A program made the translations under genes and the position numbers. From Candidatus Falkowiibacteriota bacterium (GTDB lineage: Bacteria; Patescibacteriota; Patescibacteriia; CAIXNZ01), in the NCBI GenBank assembly GCA_903920975.1, contig CAIXNZ010000127.1:1-18087 (forward strand): a stretch of DNA of 18,087 bases. The letters are read 5' to 3'. Below are positions 1-7,625 of this stretch, one piece after another (position 1 is the first letter of the stretch; the number at the start of each line of letters is the position of its first letter). The notes beneath the pieces were generated by a model that was given only the letters and a program-made list of their open reading frames with translations, made no database searches and was not told the DNA's origin.

Positions 1-6
1 AAAAAA

Positions 7-1059
7 ATGAACAGTAAAAAAATATCAATTTTATTAATTATCTTTCTGCTTGTGGCATTATGTTTGCCAGTGAAAAATGTTTTTTCTGCCAATGTAGGTG
101 TATGGAATCCTGCTTCGTTTGCCACAGATACGGATATGAGTACGGATTTAGGCTATTTTTGTTGGGGCGTGCCCACTGATACAGCAACGTATGGTAAAAT
201 CCTCGAACTTGATTGGGCAACTGGCTTTGATTTAACAGGCTTAACCATTAGCGATACTGCCGGCGATTCAGAAGTTGAAATATATTTTGGCTCAACTAAT
301 TGTACTGGCACTGCCAGAATAGCTGAGGCAACAGCCACAGCAGCCAATGACAGAGATTTTGCATTAGTTACTGGACAACAATTAAGAATCATTTTAGAGG
401 ATAATCAAACAGGAAATATTAGTTTTAAATTTATTCCCAAAGGTGATACCAGCACTATCGTGACTCCTGTAGCAGCTGGCAATTACCCGCTAAATGCAGT
501 CGAAAAAATAACGCTTTCTGGTCAGCCAACTGCTAGTGTAGAAACCATGATTTACGTCGGCAACCTTAATGAAGTAAATATTTCCGCTTCGGTTGATCCT
601 TCATTGGCATTGGCTCTTTCCGATACTACTTGTGATTTGGGCACATTAAGCGCAGTAAATATCAAGACCTGCAATTATGACAGCACTGTCAGCACTAACG
701 CTGCAGGCGGATATTCGGCTTATATCAAAGCTGACGGCAAATTTAGAAGCGCAAGCCATGATATTCTTGATGTTATTGGTGGTGCAGTAACTCCTGCTAA
801 TGAAGAATATGGCGTTTCCACTTCTATGGCTTCAGAGACCATTTCTCAAACCAATGCTCCTTGTGCGACCTTGGACAATCAGTCAGCAACTGAAGCGACT
901 TCTTCTATTATAACAACAAGTGATCAGACATTTGCCAGTTCTTCTGCGCCTATTAATGCAGACGTTGCTACTGTGTGTCATGCTGTTGGCATCACGCCGA
1001 CAACTCCAGCCGGCTCTTACGCACAACTTGTGACAATTACCGTGACTGGCAACTTTTAA
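7..1059 (+). CDS. Secreted surface protein with shared four-Cys C-terminal domain (paralogue A)
   Basis: 350-aa exported protein of unknown function. Residues 1-28 form a signal peptide: Lys-Lys, a hydrophobic run, then a likely cut after VFSA. Residues about 29-185 are a beta-rich domain containing FDLTGLTISDTAGDSEVEIY; it is clearly paralogous to the same region of the next gene. Residues about 188-350 are the C-terminal domain shared by four genes here, with cysteines in TTCDLGTL, IKTCNY, NAPC and TVCHAVG, and a final TPAGSYAQLVT strand ending in Phe. This copy lacks the DxNxD loop found in the other three. No LPXTG motif, C-terminal membrane helix or enzyme motif is visible. The start codon follows an A-run with no Shine-Dalgarno; only six upstream bases are in the window, but the signal peptide begins directly at this ATG. 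Reading frame and export are secure; function is not. Confidence 0.85.
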   Translation: MNSKKISILLIIFLLVALCLPVKNVFSANVGVWNPASFATDTDMSTDLGYFCWGVPTDTATYGKILELDWATGFDLTGLTISDTAGDSEVEIYFGSTNCTGTARIAEATATAANDRDFALVTGQQLRIILEDNQTGNISFKFIPKGDTSTIVTPVAAGNYPLNAVEKITLSGQPTASVETMIYVGNLNEVNISASVDPSLALALSDTTCDLGTLSAVNIKTCNYDSTVSTNAAGGYSAYIKADGKFRSASHDILDVIGGAVTPANEEYGVSTSMASETISQTNAPCATLDNQSATEATSSIITTSDQTFASSSAPINADVATVCHAVGITPTTPAGSYAQLVTITVTGNF

Positions 1060-1089
1060 CCTCAATTTTTTAAAAAATAACACTTTGTT

Positions 1090-2169
1090 ATGAAGGTAAA
1101 AAAGCAAATAATTTGCATTATTTTAATTTTTTGTCTACTTGTATTTTTGGCTCCTACTCAGTCCCTGGCCTTTTTATTACCTCAATCATTACCAATAAGT
1201 TCAAATGCCGAGTATTGCATAGAAAATGGCAGTGGTGCAAGCGCAGGTTATAGTATTGAAATAGAATTTCCTGGTGGTTTTAGTTTAGCTGACTTGACAA
1301 TTAGTGATACTGAATCTGCGTCAGAGGTTAGTGTTTGGTATGGGGTTCCTGACTGCGGAAGCGGCGGTGGAGGTTATGAGCGAATTACCCAGGTTACAGA
1401 TAATCGTGAGGATTTTCGAGATATAGCAGTCATCACTGGTAATAAAATTAAAATAACATTAGAAGATGCAATAGCTGAATCGTCTTGGGGCATAAAATTT
1501 ACTGATAAAACCGATGGTAATGCTAATGCAGTTATTACACCTTCAATTGCTAATGTCTATAAAGTTATCACGAGATTATATGATACATCAGATATATTAG
1601 TAGAAACATACGAAGATATAGCTTATGTGGGAAATAACGGTGAAGTAATTATTACCGGTAACATTGACCCAACACTAACTTTTGATTTGTCATCTACTAC
1701 TTGTGATCTCGGGACCTTAAATTCAGCACAAGTAAATACTTGTCTTTATAATGCAACCGTTAGTACGAATGGAGCTAATGGATATGCCAGCTTTATTAAC
1801 GCAGACGGAGCTTTTAGAAATTCAGCACATTCCTTCCTATTCGCAGATTTTGGAGGAACCGTTGACCAGGGTGTTGAAAAATATGGAATTTCTACTACAA
1901 GTGATTATGGAGGTAGTTCTGGTCAAATGACGGATGTAAATAGCGATAGCTTTATTAATGGTGATGATTGTGATTATTTAAATGGTGGTACAACTTCAGC
2001 TCCTGCAGGGCTTTTAGATACCGCAGGTGTGGACGTTACATATTCAGGGAATATTGGCCCAGTTGCGAATGAAGTTACTTATTTATGTCATGCAACCAGT
2101 ATTGAAGACACTACGCCAGCTGGTTCTTACGCGCAACTTGTGACACTGACCACCGTTGCCAATTTCTAG
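1090..2169 (+). CDS. Secreted surface protein with shared C-terminal domain and Ca-loop-like insert (paralogue B)
   Basis: 359-aa tandem paralogue of the upstream gene, function unknown. The signal peptide spans residues 1-27, with a likely cut after SLA. Residues about 40-180 repeat the paralogue's N-terminal domain (FSLADLTISDTESASEVSVW, then DFRDIAVITGNKIKITLED). The shared C-terminal domain covers about 184-359, with cysteines in TTCDLGTL, VNTCLY, DDC and YLCHAT, and a TPAGSYAQLVT end strand finishing in Phe. Unlike paralogue A it contains DVNSDSFINGDD (282-293), whose spacing fits an EF-hand or dockerin type calcium loop, directly followed by Cys294. It starts 30 bases after the previous stop with no Shine-Dalgarno sequence. 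The product is probably an extracellular structural or adhesive protein; this is inferred from the signal peptide and beta-rich, Cys-paired composition. No catalytic motif is recognised. Confidence 0.85.
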   Translation: MKVKKQIICIILIFCLLVFLAPTQSLAFLLPQSLPISSNAEYCIENGSGASAGYSIEIEFPGGFSLADLTISDTESASEVSVWYGVPDCGSGGGGYERITQVTDNREDFRDIAVITGNKIKITLEDAIAESSWGIKFTDKTDGNANAVITPSIANVYKVITRLYDTSDILVETYEDIAYVGNNGEVIITGNIDPTLTFDLSSTTCDLGTLNSAQVNTCLYNATVSTNGANGYASFINADGAFRNSAHSFLFADFGGTVDQGVEKYGISTTSDYGGSSGQMTDVNSDSFINGDDCDYLNGGTTSAPAGLLDTAGVDVTYSGNIGPVANEVTYLCHATSIEDTTPAGSYAQLVTLTTVANF

Positions 2170-2183
2170 AATTAAAATATAAT
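2156..2183 (+). promoter_or_regulatory. Candidate sigma70-type promoter for the kelch-like gene
   Basis: TTGCCA (2156-2161), a 16-base spacer and a perfect TATAAT (2178-2183) lie across the end of paralogue B and the short gap after it. The expected transcription start is near 2190, only about five bases before the ATG at 2195, so the mRNA would be almost leaderless. The gap is AT-rich, so chance matches are possible, but both boxes and the spacing fit together. Confidence 0.5.
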
Positions 2184-2194
2184 AGATTAAATAA

Positions 2195-5083
2195 ATGTTT
2201 AAACAAAAGCCAATTTTGCTTTTTTTGATTATTATTCTGTTACTTGTTGCATATAATATTAATTCCAATTTATTTGGAATTTTTTCAGTTAAACCGGTTA
2301 AAGCCGGCACAAATTTAAGTTGCAGTCTCAACCCCTTTATTTTGGAACCCGGCAATGACATCACGATTAATGCAGTGGTGGATTTTGGTGCCTCCAGTGT
2401 CTGGGTAGTAATTACAAATTCTGGGGTCACTTTGACAACGCAAAATCTTACCACCAGCGATGATATCCATTATACTAAAATCATTTCTACCACCAGTTCT
2501 TATAGTGGTAAAGATAATGTGGCTGTTTACGCAACTGATTCTGGTTCTGGTACAACCTATGCCTGCAATCCAAGCGATGGCTCCCGCTGGGAAGTTCAAT
2601 CAATATCAGATATTCCCTGGCATGCCAGAACTTGGAATCGAACCTTAGAATATCAAGGCAAAATGTGGGTTATGGGCGGCCACGGCAATGATTTGTTAAA
2701 TGACGTTTGGTCTTCAACAGATGGTCTTGACTGGCAGGAAGCTACAGAAAACGCTGCCTGGTCTCCAAGAGCAGAATTCGGAGCCGTAGTTTTTGACAAT
2801 AAAATGTGGGTTATGGGCGGCATAGAAAGCGATACTGCTCCTGGTACATATAAAATGGCAAATGATGTCTGGTCTTCAACTGATGGTGTCAATTGGACCA
2901 GGGCTACTGCCAGTGCTGATTGGAGCGGTGACAGCTCTTTTGGCCTGGTGGCTTATGATAATAAAATGTGGGTGATTGCCGGTTGTAACGGTGTTCAAAG
3001 CAATGCCATGACTTGTAATAGTACGACTAGCGAAGTGTGGTATTCCAGCGATGGTATCTCCTGGACTCGCTCAACAGCCGCAGCCGCTTTTGGCATCCGC
3101 GCTTTGCCAGGCGCCGTGGTATTTGATGATGGTAGCGGTTCCAAGATGTGGATTTATGGCGGTTCAAATATGACACCGACTTGGTTTAAAGATGTTTGGT
3201 ATTCAACTGATGGAGAAACCTGGACCCGTAAAACTGATAATGCTGCTTTTGGCTATCGTTCAAATTATGGTCTGACTGTTTATGATAATAAAATGTGGCT
3301 TTTTGGCGGTGGCTATCAAAACAGTTGGTATAATGACAGCTGGTATTCAAGCGATGGTTCAACCTGGACCCAGGCTTCTGATCCCAGTGATTATCCTACA
3401 GCTGGTGCTCAGCCAAGCAAATGGACAGCCTGGACAGCTCGCAGAAATCCACAGGCCGTAGTTCATAATGCTGGTGTTGGCGAACAGATTTGGATTATGA
3501 GCGGCAGAGAAAATAATTTTGTTTATCGTAATGATGTTTGGCATTCAAGTGATGGCATAGATTGGAATCTTGAAGGTGTAAATTATGGAGCTGAATTTGG
3601 TTATCGTTGGGGAACTGGCTTGGCAACATTTGGCAGTAAGATGTATTTGGTGGGTGGTTTGGAAAAAAGTCCTGGTCAGCTGCCACAAGATGTCTGGTCA
3701 ACAGAAGATGGAGTGCATTGGACATGTTTAGCCGGACCATATACAACAGCTACTCATGGCATAGAGTGCGAGCATTCTTCACCGTCTTGGGACGGCAGAT
3801 GGGGGCACAAAACACTTGTCTACGACAATAAAATATGGATAATCGGCGGTTGTAAGGCTCAAAGCGGTTTTGCCGGATCTTGTCCTCTAGCTGATCGCCT
3901 TACAGATGTCTGGTATAGTAGTAATGGCTATACCTGGACTCAAGCAACTGCTGCTGCGGCTTTTGGAGCGCGTTATGAGCCGGCAGTTACTGTGTTTGAC
4001 GGTAAAATGTGGCTGCTGGGAGGTTATTTATATAGTTCCAGTCAAAATAAAAATGATGTTTATTCTTCAACAGATGGCGCCACCTGGACATTAGAAACAG
4101 GAAGTTCGGCTTGGTCTGGCAGGGAAGCACATAGCGTGACAGTTTTTAATAATGGTAGCGGTAATAAAATGTATCTTATGGGTGGCTGGAATGGTACAAT
4201 CAGAAACAACGATGTCTGGTCATCAGCTGATGGTATAAACTGGACATCAGAGACTTCCTCGGCTTTATGGGATGGTAGATACACACTAGGCTTAGCTGTC
4301 TATGATAATAAAATGTTTGTTTTTGGCGGCAACGAAGCCGTTTCAGGTCATATGTTTTCCAACGATATTTATTATAGTTCTAATGGTTCAGATTGGAGTT
4401 TGGCTTCAAATAACACTGATTTTGACGCTCGTGATTTTTTTGGTTATACAGTCTTTAAAAATAGAATATATTTAGCCGCTGGAGACGGAAATGGCTCTAC
4501 ATTAAATGATGTTGTCGGATCTGCTATTGGTCTTTATTTTGTGGTTACGTCTAATCCTACGGGTCAGATAATTATAACCGGTGAAGTTGAGCCAACTTTG
4601 ACATTGACCTTGTCTTCAACGAGCTGTGACTTGGGAACTTTTGATGCGGCAAAAATCAAGACTTGTAATTATAACACTCAAGTTAGCACAAATGGCTCAG
4701 CTGGCTACATCGCTTATATAAGAAGCGACGGACAATTAAGAAATAGCAGCAATAACATTTCCGATGTTACTGGCGGAACCATAACAGCCACGGCTGAAGG
4801 TTATGGAGTTTCCACGACCGAACCAGAAGCTGTAGTAATCACAAAAATAAATGATGCTAACAGTGATGGATTTTATAATCAGACAGATTGCACAACAATG
4901 AATAACGATACTATTTCAGCCAATGCCGCTGTTTTAACTACAAGTGATAAAACATTTGCCAAATCAACAGAGCCAGTTGCCTTTGATACTGTTTATTTAT
5001 GCCATGAGGCGGCCATTTCATCTTTAACCCCAGCTGGAACATATTCACAATTAGTAACTCTTACAGTAACTTCATTGTTCTAA
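2195..5083 (+). CDS. Large secreted kelch-like beta-propeller protein with shared C-terminal domain
   Basis: 962-aa exported protein. A signal peptide covers about residues 1-37 (long hydrophobic run, VKA cut). An Ig-like segment with two Cys follows (about 40-130). Residues about 141-788 carry 12 diverged kelch-like units of the form R...G..V.D.KMW..GG...NDVWSS.DG..WT. Twelve units suit one large or two six-bladed propellers. Residues about 790-962 are the shared C-terminal domain, with cysteines in TSCDLGTF, IKTCNY, TDC and YLCHEA, the calcium-loop-like DANSDGFYNQTD at 887-898, and a TPAGTYSQLVT end strand finishing in Phe. Kelch propellers often bind proteins or glycans and some are oxidases. 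The tyrosine-cysteine and histidine ligands of galactose oxidase are not evident, so a binding or adhesive role is more likely. The DNA repeats could allow change of blade number. Confidence 0.88.
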   Translation: MFKQKPILLFLIIILLLVAYNINSNLFGIFSVKPVKAGTNLSCSLNPFILEPGNDITINAVVDFGASSVWVVITNSGVTLTTQNLTTSDDIHYTKIISTTSSYSGKDNVAVYATDSGSGTTYACNPSDGSRWEVQSISDIPWHARTWNRTLEYQGKMWVMGGHGNDLLNDVWSSTDGLDWQEATENAAWSPRAEFGAVVFDNKMWVMGGIESDTAPGTYKMANDVWSSTDGVNWTRATASADWSGDSSFGLVAYDNKMWVIAGCNGVQSNAMTCNSTTSEVWYSSDGISWTRSTAAAAFGIRALPGAVVFDDGSGSKMWIYGGSNMTPTWFKDVWYSTDGETWTRKTDNAAFGYRSNYGLTVYDNKMWLFGGGYQNSWYNDSWYSSDGSTWTQASDPSDYPTAGAQPSKWTAWTARRNPQAVVHNAGVGEQIWIMSGRENNFVYRNDVWHSSDGIDWNLEGVNYGAEFGYRWGTGLATFGSKMYLVGGLEKSPGQLPQDVWSTEDGVHWTCLAGPYTTATHGIECEHSSPSWDGRWGHKTLVYDNKIWIIGGCKAQSGFAGSCPLADRLTDVWYSSNGYTWTQATAAAAFGARYEPAVTVFDGKMWLLGGYLYSSSQNKNDVYSSTDGATWTLETGSSAWSGREAHSVTVFNNGSGNKMYLMGGWNGTIRNNDVWSSADGINWTSETSSALWDGRYTLGLAVYDNKMFVFGGNEAVSGHMFSNDIYYSSNGSDWSLASNNTDFDARDFFGYTVFKNRIYLAAGDGNGSTLNDVVGSAIGLYFVVTSNPTGQIIITGEVEPTLTLTLSSTSCDLGTFDAAKIKTCNYNTQVSTNGSAGYIAYIRSDGQLRNSSNNISDVTGGTITATAEGYGVSTTEPEAVVITKINDANSDGFYNQTDCTTMNNDTISANAAVLTTSDKTFAKSTEPVAFDTVYLCHEAAISSLTPAGTYSQLVTLTVTSLF
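2615..4560 (+). repeat. Array of 12 kelch-like coding repeats
   Basis: About 150-base coding units repeat in frame, each encoding a (G/N/S)KMW or KMY strand, a Gly-Gly, an (N)DVW or DVY strand, and S(T/S)DG..W. At DNA level phrases such as gataataaaatgtgg recur (for example near 2957 and 3282, with variants near 2802, 3822 and 4302). Loop lengths vary: units 3, 5, 7 and 8 are longest, and units 3, 7 and 8 carry extra Cys pairs. The last unit has lost most of its second half motif (NDVVGSAIGLYF). Confidence 0.8.
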
Positions 5084-5093
5084 AATTTATATA

Positions 5094-7619
5094 ATGAATG
5101 TTAAAATAAAAAAAATATTATCAATTATTCTGGCAATATTTTTAATCTCGGCTTTGAATTATAAAAATATTAATTATACCTCGGCGGCAGTCACTTTTAT
5201 TGAAACTTTCAGTTCCGATATTTATAAAGATGCCAGTAATACTACTGCTGATTGGGAAATAGATACTTCTACTGCCCATTTATTAAATGGCAAGTGGGTG
5301 CATGCTGATAATACCAGCAGTCCGCGTTTATATGAAACTATTCCGGGCGTGGGTTCTACTTATTATAGCCAAATTGCAGCTGATAACCATGGTCAGCCAA
5401 TAATCAGTACTGTTGGGTTAGGCACTGATAACAAATATTGCCTTTACTTTACAAAATGGTCAGAGAATATTGGCGCCGGTATTTGCGGGGGAGGACATCA
5501 AAGCTGCTGGACAAATCTGGAAGGTACAGAAGCTGGAGGCAGAAATAATGAATTATGCGTGCCTGACGGGAGTATTGAAAATAAGCAATACAAATTATTA
5601 ACTTTTACCAATGGTAATCCAGCCGTTGTTGTAAGAAGTAATGTGACTGCAAGCGATTACCGACTATATTATGCGGAATGGAACTCAATAGCTGGCTGGA
5701 CAAATGTAGATGGCGTGACATCTGGCCCCGAATTAATGTCAAACACGAATATAAATATAATGCCAGATGCCTGGAAATTTTTAATTGATAATTACGATGA
5801 GCCGACAATTTTTTGGGCAGAAAATTCAGGCAGTATTCCCAACATTGTGGTTAATTCTTTTTTTGCGCGCGGTGTTTCTGGCGATTGGAAACATGCTGAC
5901 CGGGTCACAGACGGCAAAGAAGAGGTGATTAATCATAGTATTACCATTAGTGCGGGAACTGTCATTATTGATTTTAATTATGATTATTCTGGAAAAATTT
6001 ATTTTGTCTGCAGTTGGTCAGTTTTAACTACTAAAGCATTCAAATTTGACGGCACAAATTATCAGAATTTAACTAATACAAATTTAACCTTACCGGTTAC
6101 CAACGCAAGTAATTTAACCACTGTTGTCGGTCAAATTCTAACTTATCCCAAAATTCGTATTAGCACGGATAATGAACTATTTGTCGCTTATACATATTCA
6201 AACAATCCGTACATTGGCAAGTGGAAAGATGGTGCTTGGAAATATGTGAATAATTCAGGCAGTGGATTTCAATCTTTATTTTTAGGGAACCATTTAAATA
6301 TAATTGATTTTAATCTAGATCCCGATAATAAACCGATTATAATAATGAAAGATTTTACGGTTATTGGCGGACACGATTATACTGAAATATATATGACCAG
6401 ATGGAACGGCTCTGCCTGGGTAAAGGCGGACGGAACAACTTCTGGTTTTGAGGCCATGAGCGATTTAGTCTCTGGAGAGAAGATATATTATACTGATAGT
6501 TATTGTTTTGATGAAAATAATTATCCCGTCGCTAGTTATACCGATTATGTGAGCAGTGCTTGGTTGCCTGTTTATTTTAGTCGTTTTACGGGTAGTGATA
6601 TTAAAGGTGGAGATAAGTCCACCAATAATCAAGACATCCTAGTAAATACCGGCGAAGGCACAGGCAATATAACGCGTACTAATGTTTATTGTGATAAAAA
6701 TACAAAAAATATTTTTGTTGCCATGGAACCATCAAGCGGTGGAGTACGATTTACAAAATTAAATAATGATATGTATTCATCTACCTCAGGTGTTTTACAA
6801 TCTCCAATGATCGCGCATTCTTCAATACCTGGCTCAAAAATAACGACAGCCACATTAAATGCCGTTAGCAATATACCTTCTGGAACAACCTTAACTTATT
6901 CTTTAAGTGCAGACGGTGGAACAAATTGGTGCACTGCAACAAACGGGGTGGCAGTTGATTTTACAACCTGCGATGGCGATGTTTCTGGTGAAGATTTACG
7001 CTGGAAGGCGAATGTAAGTTCAACTTCAGCTTCTTTAAGTCCCAATATTGAATATTTGTGGATAAATAGTAATGGCCTGACAGATACAGGCACTTCGGGT
7101 CAGGTCAATATTACGGGTAATATTGATTCAACTCTTAGCTACACAATTTCATCTGCAGATTGTAATTTAGGCGTATTTAGTTCTACAAAAATAAAAACCT
7201 GTAATTATAATTCACAGATAAGCACAAATGGAATTTTGGGATATGTTGCTTACATCAGAGCTGATGGACAATTGCGTAATGGTTCAAATAATTTAAGTGA
7301 TGTTAGCGGCGGTACAATTTCTGCTGGCACAGAAGGCTATGGCGTCTCCACCACTGAAGCAGATGCAGTTGATATTGGCCGTATTAACGATGCTAACACT
7401 GATAGCCAATATACCCAAGATGATTGTATAATAATGGATAATAACACCATAACTGCCAATGCCACGGCTTTGAGTACCAGCGACAAGTCATTTGCCAAAG
7501 CAACAGCACCAGTTGCCCTTGATACTGTCTATCTATGCCAAGAGGCGGCTATTTCATCACTTACTCCTGCAGGAACATATTCGCAATTAGTAACCATAAC
7601 AATAGTCAGTAATTTTTAA
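5094..7619 (+). CDS. Large secreted propeller-like protein with shared C-terminal domain
   Basis: 841-aa exported protein, function unknown. The signal peptide covers about residues 1-32 (cut after TSAA). An opening FSSDIYKDASNTTADW segment leads into about eight irregular repeats (residues about 88-565). Each has a D..g.P.i strand, then a variable strand and a .W.G..W or ..ADGTTSG turn, a layout typical of BNR/sialidase-like propellers, though no Asp-box series or sialidase residues are clear. A beta domain at about 568-660 contains TYSLSADGGTNW and LRWKANVSS, a pattern I associate with secreted beta-sandwich modules. The shared C-terminal domain covers about 669-841, with cysteines in ADCNLGVF, IKTCNY, DDC and YLCQEA, the calcium-loop-like DANTDSQYTQDD at 766-777, and a TPAGTYSQLVT end strand finishing in Phe. 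It starts ten bases after the previous stop. Its last third is closest to that of the preceding gene, including at DNA level. Confidence 0.87.
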   Translation: MNVKIKKILSIILAIFLISALNYKNINYTSAAVTFIETFSSDIYKDASNTTADWEIDTSTAHLLNGKWVHADNTSSPRLYETIPGVGSTYYSQIAADNHGQPIISTVGLGTDNKYCLYFTKWSENIGAGICGGGHQSCWTNLEGTEAGGRNNELCVPDGSIENKQYKLLTFTNGNPAVVVRSNVTASDYRLYYAEWNSIAGWTNVDGVTSGPELMSNTNINIMPDAWKFLIDNYDEPTIFWAENSGSIPNIVVNSFFARGVSGDWKHADRVTDGKEEVINHSITISAGTVIIDFNYDYSGKIYFVCSWSVLTTKAFKFDGTNYQNLTNTNLTLPVTNASNLTTVVGQILTYPKIRISTDNELFVAYTYSNNPYIGKWKDGAWKYVNNSGSGFQSLFLGNHLNIIDFNLDPDNKPIIIMKDFTVIGGHDYTEIYMTRWNGSAWVKADGTTSGFEAMSDLVSGEKIYYTDSYCFDENNYPVASYTDYVSSAWLPVYFSRFTGSDIKGGDKSTNNQDILVNTGEGTGNITRTNVYCDKNTKNIFVAMEPSSGGVRFTKLNNDMYSSTSGVLQSPMIAHSSIPGSKITTATLNAVSNIPSGTTLTYSLSADGGTNWCTATNGVAVDFTTCDGDVSGEDLRWKANVSSTSASLSPNIEYLWINSNGLTDTGTSGQVNITGNIDSTLSYTISSADCNLGVFSSTKIKTCNYNSQISTNGILGYVAYIRADGQLRNGSNNLSDVSGGTISAGTEGYGVSTTEADAVDIGRINDANTDSQYTQDDCIIMDNNTITANATALSTSDKSFAKATAPVALDTVYLCQEAAISSLTPAGTYSQLVTITIVSNF

Positions 7620-7625
7620 ATACTA

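Noticed and set aside
1015..1059. C-terminal Phe as an outer-membrane barrel sorting signal
   Set aside because: The domain is Cys-rich and soluble-looking rather than a barrel, and the apparent lineage is not expected to have an outer membrane.
1933..1971. True dockerin domain in the surface proteins
   Set aside because: Only one calcium-loop-like segment is present and no paired second loop or cohesin is seen. It is reported as a loop within another domain.
2653..4284. Several antisense reading frames opposite the kelch-like gene
   Set aside because: They recur at the same place in each repeat and are explained by the repeated codons; none has a start context or recognisable product.
5090..5095. 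Perfect TATAAT just before the second propeller gene
   Set aside because: It overlaps the ATG itself, so transcription would begin after the start codon, and no -35 box lies at a suitable distance.
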